Assembly: GCA_013044305.1 (NCBI GenBank)
Contig: JABEUT010000262.1
Span: 1 to 13,959 of the forward strand
DNA from: Bacteroidia bacterium
Lineage (GTDB): Bacteria > Bacteroidota > Bacteroidia > JABEUT01
Direction: 5' to 3'
DNA length: 13,959 bases
Under the pieces are notes generated by a model that saw only the letters and a list, made by a program, of their open reading frames with translations, was not told the DNA's origin and did not search any database. A program made the translations under genes and the position numbers. Positions 1-6,493 of this stretch are shown here, in pieces; within the stretch, counting starts at the first letter, position 1, and every line of letters begins with the position of its first letter.

Positions 1-271
1 ACCGCGCTAATTCCTTGCTGCTAATGTTATTTAAGTCACTGTTCTTTACATCCGCGAGGAAATCTCCGGAATTGAGAATTTTAAAAATGAGCCTGTCGCC
101 CTCCTCGCCATATTTACCGAGCAGGGTATCGAGGTTTTCTATGCTTGTTGTTTCGATAGGCAGATACCCGTATAACCTGAATACTCCTCTTATAGTATCG
201 AGGATATAAGAGCGTTTCACCATTTCCTGCGGTGAAAAGTCACGGGTGCCTTTGGGTATAGAGGGTTTCAC
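1..271 (-). CDS. hisS: Histidine--tRNA ligase, N-terminal part (cut by window edge)
   Basis: Class II aminoacyl-tRNA synthetase that charges tRNA-His with histidine in the cytoplasm. About 90 residues are visible; the rest lies beyond base 1. Reverse-strand translation begins KPSIPKGTRDFSPQEM, followed by YGYLPIETTSIENL and a GKYGEEGDRLIFKILNSG stretch. This is the N-terminal class II motif-1 region of HisS, in the form I associate with Bacteroidota enzymes. The proposed start is a GTG at 271, immediately before KPSIPKGTRDF. It is preceded in frame by a stop at about 305-307, with only one other GTG between them, so there is no in-frame ATG. A TAnnTTTG-like element lies about 23 bases upstream. 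The gene is divergent from the secreted-protein gene at 519. The family assignment is firm; the start codon is less certain. Confidence 0.93.
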   Translation of the reverse strand, partial: MKPSIPKGTRDFSPQEMVKRSYILDTIRGVFRLYGYLPIETTSIENLDTLLGKYGEEGDRLIFKILNSGDFLADVKNSDLNNISSKELAR

Positions 272-293
272 GCTTTTGTTGTTTGAAAGGCAA

Positions 294-301
294 CAAAAAT
301 A
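294..301 (-). promoter_or_regulatory. Putative Bacteroidota -7 promoter element for hisS
   Basis: The minus strand reads TATTTTTG here, an exact fit to the TAnnTTTG -7 consensus of Bacteroidota. It sits about 23 bases before the GTG start of hisS. No convincing TTG -33 box is seen 17-23 bases upstream, so support is partial. Confidence 0.35.
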
Positions 302-436
302 CACTCATTTTTCGATAGCAGGGGTGTGGGTCTTGTGATTTTCTTCACAATTTAGTCAGGAATTTACTGCATACAACCCAAATCGGCTAGGAGAAAATAC
401 CAAAACCGTCTTTAAACCGTTTACCTGTAGATTGAG

Positions 437-444
437 TACTTTTG
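437..444 (+). promoter_or_regulatory. Putative -7 promoter element for the secreted-protein gene
   Basis: TACTTTTG fits the TAnnTTTG -7 consensus and lies about 75 bases before the ATG at 519. A TTTA at 411-414 is 22 bases upstream and could be a weak -33 element. The 272-518 gap separates two divergent genes; apart from this and the hisS element I see nothing in it. Confidence 0.35.
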
Positions 445-518
445 TATTTGCCTACTGTTTCTTGATTACATTATGTTCAGGATTAACTAATCCATTTAAG
501 GCCGGTATTTAAAGCTGA

Positions 519-1007
519 ATGATGAACAAATTGATTTTTTTGCGAATGCTACTTATCCTGGCTTTAAATTGCTTTGTTTATTATGCCATAGGGCAGGACG
601 CCCGCATTCAAGCAAGAGGAACCGACAAATCACTTCTCAATAATTCACCGGACAGTAAGGCGAATTCAATCAGATTTACCTTGCAGGGCGTATGGGCCGG
701 TCCCGATGAATCGTATTATTTTCGTTTCCGTGGCGACTCGGTTAAGGAGTGGGAATCGGAAGGCGCCGATTCGTCGCAAAAGCCATATTGCAGTTATGTT
801 GTTAGCCACGTAGCCTGCGATTCGAATTGGCAAAACGATAGCGGCGCCACAAGTTATTTTCTGCTCATAACCTGCACCTCGCCCGACAATGTGGAAACAC
901 GATGTTATTCCATTATCTCGGTAACAGCCTCCGATCTGAAGATTGGGTTTAGAGGAAAATATGATGAATCGGGGCATTTTAAAAAAATAAACGGCAATGA
1001 TCAATAA
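519..1007 (+). CDS. Small secreted protein of unknown function, four cysteines
   Basis: I do not recognise this 162-residue protein. It starts with a positively charged end and a hydrophobic stretch (about residues 5-24). This is followed by AIGQ-DA, which looks like a Sec signal peptidase I site near residue 26, so the mature protein is probably periplasmic or secreted. The mature part has Cys91, Cys100, Cys119 and Cys129, enough for two disulfides. It also has alternating hydrophobic strands and a LQGVWAGPDESYYFRFRGDS stretch near residues 55-74. A G-x-W motif followed by beta strands recalls lipocalin-like small Bacteroidota proteins, but that is inference only. There are two adjacent ATGs (519 and 522) and either could be the start. 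Its last 11 bases overlap the next small ORF, so the two may be co-translated. Confidence 0.75.
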   Translation: MMNKLIFLRMLLILALNCFVYYAIGQDARIQARGTDKSLLNNSPDSKANSIRFTLQGVWAGPDESYYFRFRGDSVKEWESEGADSSQKPYCSYVVSHVACDSNWQNDSGATSYFLLITCTSPDNVETRCYSIISVTASDLKIGFRGKYDESGHFKKINGNDQ

Positions 1008-1104
1008 CAATCGTTCCTGGGTATGGCTTGCCATTATTCTTACCGTTTATGCCGTTTGGAAGTTTATTATTAAACCCAGAATGGATAGAAAAAACAAGGA
1101 GTAA
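997..1104 (+). CDS. Possible 35-residue single-span membrane protein
   Basis: A short frame runs ATG (997) to TAA (1102-1104) and encodes 35 residues: a polar start (MINNNRS), a hydrophobic Trp/Tyr-containing segment WVWLAIILTVYAVWKFII (about residues 8-25), and a strongly basic tail (KPRMDRKNKE). That is the pattern of a small single-pass membrane protein with the charged end in the cytoplasm. The start overlaps the stop of the upstream secreted-protein gene by 11 bases, in a different frame, an arrangement typical of translational coupling. The next recognised gene encodes a SCO1-like protein, so a link to respiratory-oxidase assembly is conceivable but unsupported. I do not recognise a family. 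It could be a chance frame; the hydropathy and the overlap are the only evidence. Confidence 0.5.
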   Translation: MINNNRSWVWLAIILTVYAVWKFIIKPRMDRKNKE

Positions 1105-1175
1105 AGCGACTTAAAAGTTTACCGCTACATGGTGCAGGACATTGAATTTTATAAAATGCCTGTTTGGTATTCCGG

Positions 1176-1183
1176 TATATTTG
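1176..1183 (+). promoter_or_regulatory. Putative -7 promoter element for the SCO1-like gene
   Basis: TATATTTG is an exact TAnnTTTG match, 83 bases before the ATG at 1267. No TTG lies at the proper -33 distance. It suggests the SCO1-like gene is transcribed separately from the two small upstream genes. Confidence 0.35.
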
Positions 1184-1266
1184 CACTATCGTTTAATAGG
1201 CAACTCCAATATAGGTCTGCCAAATTATACCTTCCGGCGGAAATGCTAAACAAGTAAACGAAAAGT

Positions 1267-1908
1267 ATGAAGTTATCCATCACAAATATTGTAATTCTGC
1301 TCGCGGCTGTCTGCGCACTGGGAGTAGCATTTTACCTATCAACTGCCAAAAAGCCTATACGAAGACTCGATTATTATGGACCAAGAGAATACAATTCCCA
1401 AACGCATGATACCGACTACCACCGGGTATCGGATTTCAGGCTTATAGATCAGTTCGGACAAACAATAACACTTGATTCGTTTCGTAATAAAATATTTGTG
1501 GCTAACTTCTTTTATGCCACCTGCCCCGGCATTTGCAAAAAAATGAATTACGAACTGGAACAAGCCATAAAAGGATTTGCCGGGAATAGCAGGGTAAAAT
1601 TTATTTCATACACAGTAGACCCTGAACACGATTCGGCAGCAGTTCTGCTCCAGTATGCCCAACTGCACCAGGCGGCGCCTTACCAGTGGTACTTTCTTAC
1701 CGGCGATAAAAAGCAAATATATGATCTGGCTCGCAAATCATATTTTGTTGCAGCCGAAGACAGCGGTCATGGTAATTTTGTTCATACCGACAATATGGTA
1801 TTGGTGGATGCCAAACACCACTTAAGGGGCTATTACCACGGCACAGACTCGGCAGAAGTAAGCAAGATGGTAGGTGATATACATTTGTTGTTGCAGGAAG
1901 AAAAGTGA
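1267..1908 (+). CDS. SCO1/SenC family copper/redox protein
   Basis: A 213-residue membrane-anchored thioredoxin-fold protein of the SCO1/SenC family. Members deliver copper to, or keep reduced the thiols of, the CuA site of cytochrome c oxidase, and act outside the inner membrane. An N-terminal hydrophobic segment (about residues 5-25) acts as an uncleaved anchor or signal. The family's copper-binding set is present: CPGIC with Cys86 and Cys90 (C-x3-C), and His173 in the FVHTDNMVLVD segment. SYTVDPEHDS (residues 114-123) matches the conserved VDPxxD region. The length is normal for the family. ATG 1267 is chosen because it puts the anchor at the extreme N-terminus. No oxidase subunit gene lies in the window, so the partner is unknown. 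Peroxiredoxin is unlikely given the C-x3-C and distal His. Confidence 0.93.
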   Translation: MKLSITNIVILLAAVCALGVAFYLSTAKKPIRRLDYYGPREYNSQTHDTDYHRVSDFRLIDQFGQTITLDSFRNKIFVANFFYATCPGICKKMNYELEQAIKGFAGNSRVKFISYTVDPEHDSAAVLLQYAQLHQAAPYQWYFLTGDKKQIYDLARKSYFVAAEDSGHGNFVHTDNMVLVDAKHHLRGYYHGTDSAEVSKMVGDIHLLLQEEK

Positions 1909-2037
1909 AGGTAAGCCATTTTTGCCGTTTTCACATTGCAACAGGCAAATCCCTAAAATTCCAACCATTCGCGTCTTGTAATTTATGCCCTTGCTACTGC
2001 TGCTGTTTCGGCATTTAAACAGTAACAAAACATACGT

Positions 2038-2065
2038 TTGTTGTTTAAAATAAACTGTACTTTAG
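2038..2065 (+). promoter_or_regulatory. Putative promoter of the 3-hydroxybutyryl-CoA dehydrogenase gene
   Basis: TTG (2038-2040), a 17-base spacer and TACTTTAG (2058-2065) approximate the Bacteroidota TTG-N17-23-TAnnTTTG promoter, with one mismatch in the -7 element. The ATG follows 18 bases after it, implying a very short leader. The rest of the 1909-2083 gap shows nothing else I can support. Confidence 0.45.
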
Positions 2066-2083
2066 CAGGCAAAATCAATTTGT

Positions 2084-2974
2084 ATGAAAAAAATAGCAGT
2101 AATAGGCTCCGGTACTATGGGCAACGGTATTGCCCACGTTTTTGCGCAGAACGGCTACCTCGTAACTCTCATTGATATTGAACAGTCTTTCCTCAACAGA
2201 GGTATGGCAACCATTGACAAGAATCTCGACCGCCAGGTGGCAAAAGGAGCAATAACATCGGAAAGAAAGGCAAGCACCCTGAAAAACATTACCGGCTTAA
2301 CCAACCTCGAACAGGGTGTTAAGGGTTGCGAACTTATTGTGGAAGCCGCCACCGAAAATCCTGCCATTAAATTTCAGCTTTTTAAAGACCTTGACAGATT
2401 CTGCGCTCCCGAAACCATTCTCGCTTCCAATACTTCTTCTATTTCTATCACAAAGATTGCCGCTCAAACCAATAGACCGGGCAAGGTCATCGGCATGCAC
2501 TTTATGAACCCTGTGCCGGTAATGAAACTGGTGGAGGTGATACGCGGCTACCATACAACTAACGAGGTAACAGGTCTTATTATGGAACTATCCAAAAACC
2601 TTGACAAAGTGCCTGTAGAGGTACTCGACTATCCTGGTTTTGTAGCGAACAGGATACTTATGCCTATGATTAACGAAGCCATTTGCGCACTTCACGAAGG
2701 AGTATCGGGAGTACATGAGATTGATACTGTAATGAAACTTGGAACTTCACACCCTATGGGACCGCTTCAGCTGGCTGATTTTATCGGGCTTGATGTATGC
2801 CTCGCCATATTAAGAGTAATGCAGGATGGATTTGGTAATCCAAAATACGCCCCCTGTCCTTTATTGGTGAACATGGTTACGGCAGGAAACCTCGGGGTAA
2901 AGTCGGGTGAAGGGTTTTATGTTTATCATAAGGGCTCTAAGGATTTGGTGCCTGCCCCTCGTTTTGCAAAATAA
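2084..2974 (+). CDS. 3-hydroxybutyryl-CoA dehydrogenase
   Basis: Cytoplasmic NAD(P)-dependent oxidoreductase interconverting acetoacetyl-CoA and 3-hydroxybutyryl-CoA in beta-oxidation, butyrate or hydroxyalkanoate metabolism. At 296 residues it has the usual length of the stand-alone enzyme. The N-terminal Rossmann fold shows GSGTMGNGIA (GxGxxG, residues 8-17), with Asp31 at the end of the second strand, favouring NAD. The catalytic set of the family can be placed by spacing: Ser118 in SNTSS, His139 in GMHFMNPVP, Glu151 and Asn189 in GFVANR. The C-terminal dimerisation domain includes HPMGPLQLADFIGLD and the closing GEGFYVY motif. The gene appears monocistronic: it has its own promoter and a convergent neighbour 37 bases beyond its stop. 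paaH, hbd and fadB2 are all used as names for this family, so no symbol is given. Confidence 0.95.
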   Translation: MKKIAVIGSGTMGNGIAHVFAQNGYLVTLIDIEQSFLNRGMATIDKNLDRQVAKGAITSERKASTLKNITGLTNLEQGVKGCELIVEAATENPAIKFQLFKDLDRFCAPETILASNTSSISITKIAAQTNRPGKVIGMHFMNPVPVMKLVEVIRGYHTTNEVTGLIMELSKNLDKVPVEVLDYPGFVANRILMPMINEAICALHEGVSGVHEIDTVMKLGTSHPMGPLQLADFIGLDVCLAILRVMQDGFGNPKYAPCPLLVNMVTAGNLGVKSGEGFYVYHKGSKDLVPAPRFAK

Positions 2975-2975
2975 T

Positions 2976-2988
2976 GCCGCTGTGCGGT
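2976..2988. terminator. Weak hairpin between convergent genes
   Basis: CCGC-TGT-GCGG forms a 4-bp GC stem in the 37-base gap between the two converging genes. On the minus strand it is followed by a T-rich run (CATTATTTT), so it could help end transcription of the PASTA gene. The stem is short, so support is weak. Confidence 0.25.
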
Positions 2989-3011
2989 TGAAATAAATGG
3001 CGCAGTTTCAT

Positions 3012-3590
3012 CTATCGGAGGCCGTCGCCCGGAATGTCATCCTGACCTTTACCAACTACCAAATCGATAGCCGAGCCTTCCGGCAGCATAACGCCAGGCG
3101 ATACAGGTTTGTCGTGGTATAACTGCTTCAAAACGCAGCCTGAACATTGGTCGGCTTGGGTAATTATCCTGCCCATTTTAAGCCCAACGCTTTCGAGCAT
3201 TCTTTTTGCCTGTCTTAAAGAGGCTTTATCGGCCATATCCGGTACCATTACCTTCGGCGGAATTGCCGCCGTAATATATAAGTATATATTCCTGCCGCTT
3301 TTTACGTGTGCTCCCGGGTAAGGATTTTGATTCAATACGGTAAGCGGGGGCAGTTTTTCATCATATGACGAGTCAATAATTTTGCAATTCAGGTTCATTA
3401 TCTTTAAAATATTTTCCGCCTTATTTACGTTGATGTTGGATAGGTTCGGCAAAGTTATAAAATCCCCGTGCCGGGTATAGGAAGATAAGAGTACTGAAGT
3501 TCCCCAAAAGAACAGGCAGGTTGCGAGGATGGCAATACCGAGGTTTAAAAAAAACACCTTGCTTTTTATGAACGAGATAAAATCAGACAC
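3012..3590 (-). CDS. Membrane-anchored protein with two PASTA domains
   Basis: A 192-residue protein with a short cytoplasmic end, one membrane span (about residues 12-36) and two periplasmic PASTA repeats, about 42-107 (opening FITLPNLSNINVNKAENIL) and about 112-180 (opening KVMVPDMADKASLRQAKRML). PASTA domains bind peptidoglycan fragments and beta-lactams in Gram-positive kinases and PBPs; here there is no kinase or transpeptidase domain. It is last in the minus-strand run, 84 bases after the Ddl fusion, consistent with a cell-wall role. In related genomes I recall this pair near an RluD-type pseudouridine synthase, which is absent here. The start is GTG at 3590, because an in-frame stop occurs upstream with no ATG between. 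Unusual: a CSGC motif (Cys149, Cys152) in PASTA 2 that could form a disulfide or bind metal. The specific function is unknown. Confidence 0.88.
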   Translation of the reverse strand: MSDFISFIKSKVFFLNLGIAILATCLFFWGTSVLLSSYTRHGDFITLPNLSNINVNKAENILKIMNLNCKIIDSSYDEKLPPLTVLNQNPYPGAHVKSGRNIYLYITAAIPPKVMVPDMADKASLRQAKRMLESVGLKMGRIITQADQCSGCVLKQLYHDKPVSPGVMLPEGSAIDLVVGKGQDDIPGDGLR

Positions 3591-3674
3591 GGAAATTATT
3601 TTTTTGTTTACAGTTTATTTATTAAATTACTTACCCATACAAGCTGTTGCACCTAATGCATCTCTTGCTGAATA

Positions 3675-6419
3675 TTATGTTATCGGCTTTACCTTAATTC
3701 TCTTTTTCTTCTTCTCGTCATTCAGGCGTTTGGCACGGGCAAATCCGTATTTTAGAATTAGGTCGATAAAAGCGTAAGGCGTGTATCCGTTAATTGCCGT
3801 TTGGTGGAAGATACATGTTGCGGGTGTCATGCCCGGCAGTGAATTTACTTCAATAATTATCACTTCTACCCTGTTGTTTTTATAGATTCGTACAAATGCA
3901 TCAATACGCGAATAACCTTCAATATTAAGCAAACGGGCAACCTTCTTCAGTTCCGACTTCACCTTGTCCGATATTTGGCGGCGCCGTTTTTCATTGTTTG
4001 AGTAGCGCGCGGGGGTTATGTTCTGCCCTTCACCGGCAAGGAATTTTTCTTCCACGGTCAGTACGTCTCCTTCGGTCAGGGTTTCCGATGCTTCAAATAT
4101 TTCGTAACCGATACGCTCTTTTCCTTTTCCTGAATGGGTTAGAAGCCCGCCTGTAATTTCAAGGAAGCGGTCGGCATTCATAGGCTTTATAAGCTCTTCT
4201 GCCATAAATGCTTTTTTTCGCGGAAATTCCTCATTCGGCTTTACTTTCAAAAGTGCGGAGGCATCAGCATCAATTTCTGTTTTTTTTCTAAAGATAAGTT
4301 TGATGTATGCGGCAAGTTCATCCGCGTTATGTATCTTCCTTACAGCAGAACTGCAGCCATCGTCAATGGGCTTGGCTATGAACGGAGAGCCAAGTGATTT
4401 GGAGAGTTTTGCAAATAGTTTTGCAATTCCGTCATGGGCGTCCTGCTCCGTTACATTAACATCTTTAGGTACAAGTATGTTATTTTTCTCGAGTAACCTG
4501 TTGGTTTCGTATTTGTTTATGGTAACAGCAGAGGTTTCCGGCGATGAACCGTTATAAGGCAAGCCGGCTTTTTCCAATTCCCTTTGTACGGTTCCATCCT
4601 CTCCCGGCCTGCCGTGAAGGGCAATAAAAACACCATCGGCCATACGGGCAAGTTCCGGATAGCTGATCAAATGGGGCTGTATAAGGTTGCCAACAGCCGA
4701 GTACTTGCGGATTATTTCAGCAGCCTGTTTCTGTACCTTGTTTATATATGGGTGTATCTTATAGTTTTCAATTTTTTCCTTTATATCGTCGGCATTGTCC
4801 TTCAGCATTATATTTATAGGTATCTGGTACAGCCGGTGTTCATGTTCATCGCCTGTCAGAAATATCGGTATGGGTTCATAATCGGATGAGGAAGCTAGTT
4901 TTTCATAAATGTTCCTGCCGCTCTCAACCGAAATGTGTCTTTCAGAAGAATAACCGCCAAGCAATACTGCTATTTTCTTTTTTCCTGATGATTTGTGCTG
5001 TTCCTTTTCGATTAACAAATCGAGTGATTTCAATAATGAAACACATGACGGATGATACATATAGGAAAGTATCCTCTGTTTTATGGAATTACGTATGATA
5101 TACGTAAGAAAGCGCGATGGGTTGAGCCCGATTTCGGCTGCCTGATGAAAAAAGAAAGATGAGGGCAGCATACCTGAAGTGGTATTGGGATCATTCAGGT
5201 AAACGGTTCCGTTCGCTGTAATAAAGCCGTCGATTCGTGCGTAAACGTTGAAGTGCATGTCGGTAAAAAGCTTGCAGCATTCCCGGGCAATGGCCTCAAT
5301 CTGTTCTTCCGGAAGTTCTATCGGCGTTATTTTGCGCGAAAGTCCGGGCATATATTTTGAACGATAATCGTACAGTTCCTGTCCCTTCCGTATTTCTGTA
5401 GGAGGCAATGCCACAGGGTCTCCGTGCTCATCCTCTATAACGATGCACGAAAATTCTTTGCCGGACAGGAAGCTTTCAGCAATTACTTCCCGTTCGCCTT
5501 CAAATGCCTCTAAAATTATTTCACCATTGGATTTTGAAAAATGTGTATTTATTTTTTTAAGCAGGTCTTCGGGATGGTAAATATTTACAGAACCTGAACC
5601 GGTTCTCATAAGCAATGGAAACCCAATTCCCTGCCTGATATCGCCAAGGTTTGAGATATAGGAGACCTTACCTTTTTGGTCGAGTGCCATCCATTCATCC
5701 GGACTTATTTTTTTAACGAACAAGCTTTTATAAACAGCTTTTTCAAAACTGCCGTAGTCGCCCGAGAAAAGGATAGACGCTCCTACCGAGGAGCCTTGAT
5801 TGGCAGGTTTAATTACGCAAGGGATGCCAATAGTACTTCTCACCTTGTTGAAAAGTTTCAGGCAGGATTCCGGCTTAAGGCCTTCTTCCCGCTTTATGGT
5901 GAGATTGGCAGGAGTATTGAAGCCTGATGTTTTCATCCACTGACGCTGAACTGCCTTATCCATGCCTAAAGCCGAGGAAAGTATACCTGACCCCGAATAT
6001 GGTATTTTGTGGTATTCGAGCATGCCCTGAATAGACCCGTCTTCGCCGCCCATGCCATGCAGGCAGAGAAATGCGAAGTCGATTTTACTTTTAAGTTCCG
6101 AAACTGTTATGGGGGTTCCGATGGCGGCAAGCATTTTTGCCACAATCTTGCCATCACCGGCCGTAGCAGACTCGGCATAAACCTGAAAATGATTCGGACT
6201 GGGAGGCAGAAAATTGACAGGGGGATAGAAATCGCGGATACTGCCTTTATAAATTAAATTCCAGTCTAAAAGAACCAGGTTGCCGAAACTGTCGGCAAAA
6301 ACGGGAACAGGTTCAAACAAAGACTTGTTCAGGTTGTCGTAAACAGTTCGTCCTCCGGCAAAGGATACTTCGCGTTCCCTTGAAAACCCTCCGAAAATAA
6401 TACCTATGCGCAGTTTCAT
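3675..6419 (-). CDS. Tandem D-alanine--D-alanine ligase fusion (two ATP-grasp modules)
   Basis: A 914-residue protein, against roughly 300-370 for a usual Ddl, containing two complete Ddl-like modules (about 1-447 and 481-893). Ddl joins two D-alanines with ATP in the cytoplasm for peptidoglycan precursors. Module 1: GGFSREREVS (Glu15), LHGMGGEDG (His121), MDK (Lys155), KPANQGSSVGAS (Lys204), YDYRSKY (Tyr356), RID (Asp397) and NDPN (Asp410, Asn412). It carries an extra stretch of about 70 residues near 225-300. Module 2: GGYSSERHIS (Glu493), LHGRPGEDG (His602), INK (Lys636), KPIDDGCSSAV (Lys683), VEEKFLAG (Phe793 where module 1 has Tyr), RID (Asp840) and EVNSLPGM (Glu857, Asn859). At least one module is probably a genuine D-Ala-D-Ala ligase because no other ddl is in view; which one is uncertain. 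The basic tail (about 895-914) is unassigned. The gene has its own -7 element. Confidence 0.9.
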   Translation of the reverse strand: MKLRIGIIFGGFSREREVSFAGGRTVYDNLNKSLFEPVPVFADSFGNLVLLDWNLIYKGSIRDFYPPVNFLPPSPNHFQVYAESATAGDGKIVAKMLAAIGTPITVSELKSKIDFAFLCLHGMGGEDGSIQGMLEYHKIPYSGSGILSSALGMDKAVQRQWMKTSGFNTPANLTIKREEGLKPESCLKLFNKVRSTIGIPCVIKPANQGSSVGASILFSGDYGSFEKAVYKSLFVKKISPDEWMALDQKGKVSYISNLGDIRQGIGFPLLMRTGSGSVNIYHPEDLLKKINTHFSKSNGEIILEAFEGEREVIAESFLSGKEFSCIVIEDEHGDPVALPPTEIRKGQELYDYRSKYMPGLSRKITPIELPEEQIEAIARECCKLFTDMHFNVYARIDGFITANGTVYLNDPNTTSGMLPSSFFFHQAAEIGLNPSRFLTYIIRNSIKQRILSYMYHPSCVSLLKSLDLLIEKEQHKSSGKKKIAVLLGGYSSERHISVESGRNIYEKLASSSDYEPIPIFLTGDEHEHRLYQIPINIMLKDNADDIKEKIENYKIHPYINKVQKQAAEIIRKYSAVGNLIQPHLISYPELARMADGVFIALHGRPGEDGTVQRELEKAGLPYNGSSPETSAVTINKYETNRLLEKNNILVPKDVNVTEQDAHDGIAKLFAKLSKSLGSPFIAKPIDDGCSSAVRKIHNADELAAYIKLIFRKKTEIDADASALLKVKPNEEFPRKKAFMAEELIKPMNADRFLEITGGLLTHSGKGKERIGYEIFEASETLTEGDVLTVEEKFLAGEGQNITPARYSNNEKRRRQISDKVKSELKKVARLLNIEGYSRIDAFVRIYKNNRVEVIIIEVNSLPGMTPATCIFHQTAINGYTPYAFIDLILKYGFARAKRLNDEKKKKRIKVKPIT

Positions 6420-6441
6420 GAATGCACTTATCTAAAAGGTG

Positions 6442-6449
6442 CAAATATA
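6442..6449 (-). promoter_or_regulatory. Putative -7 promoter element for the Ddl fusion gene
   Basis: The minus strand reads TATATTTG, an exact TAnnTTTG match, 22 bases before the ATG at 6419 and within the 74-base gap after the ABC permease. No clear -33 TTG is seen. It would allow the Ddl-PASTA pair to be transcribed apart from the upstream exporter. Confidence 0.4.
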
Positions 6450-6493
6450 GGTAATGGCAGCTAATGCATGGCAGGGGTGGTGTACAACGGCTC

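Noticed and set aside
1129..1257. Open frame of 42 codons (MVQDIEFYKM...) upstream of the SCO1-like gene
   Set aside because: An open frame of this length is expected by chance, it has no hydropathy pattern or family resemblance, and it contains the putative TATATTTG promoter element of the next gene.
1909..1950. Possible terminator hairpin after the SCO1-like gene (GTGAA...TTCAC)
   Set aside because: Only five outer pairs match and the interior is poorly paired, with no T-run after it.
3529..4889. Several 70-100 codon open frames on the plus strand opposite the Ddl fusion and PASTA genes
   Set aside because: They lie antisense to strongly supported coding sequence, have no recognisable motifs, and arise from the codon use of the real genes.
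3675..6419. VanA-type glycopeptide resistance operon
   Set aside because: No VanH-type dehydrogenase, VanX-type dipeptidase or VanRS regulators are encoded nearby; the Phe substitution alone does not make this a resistance locus.
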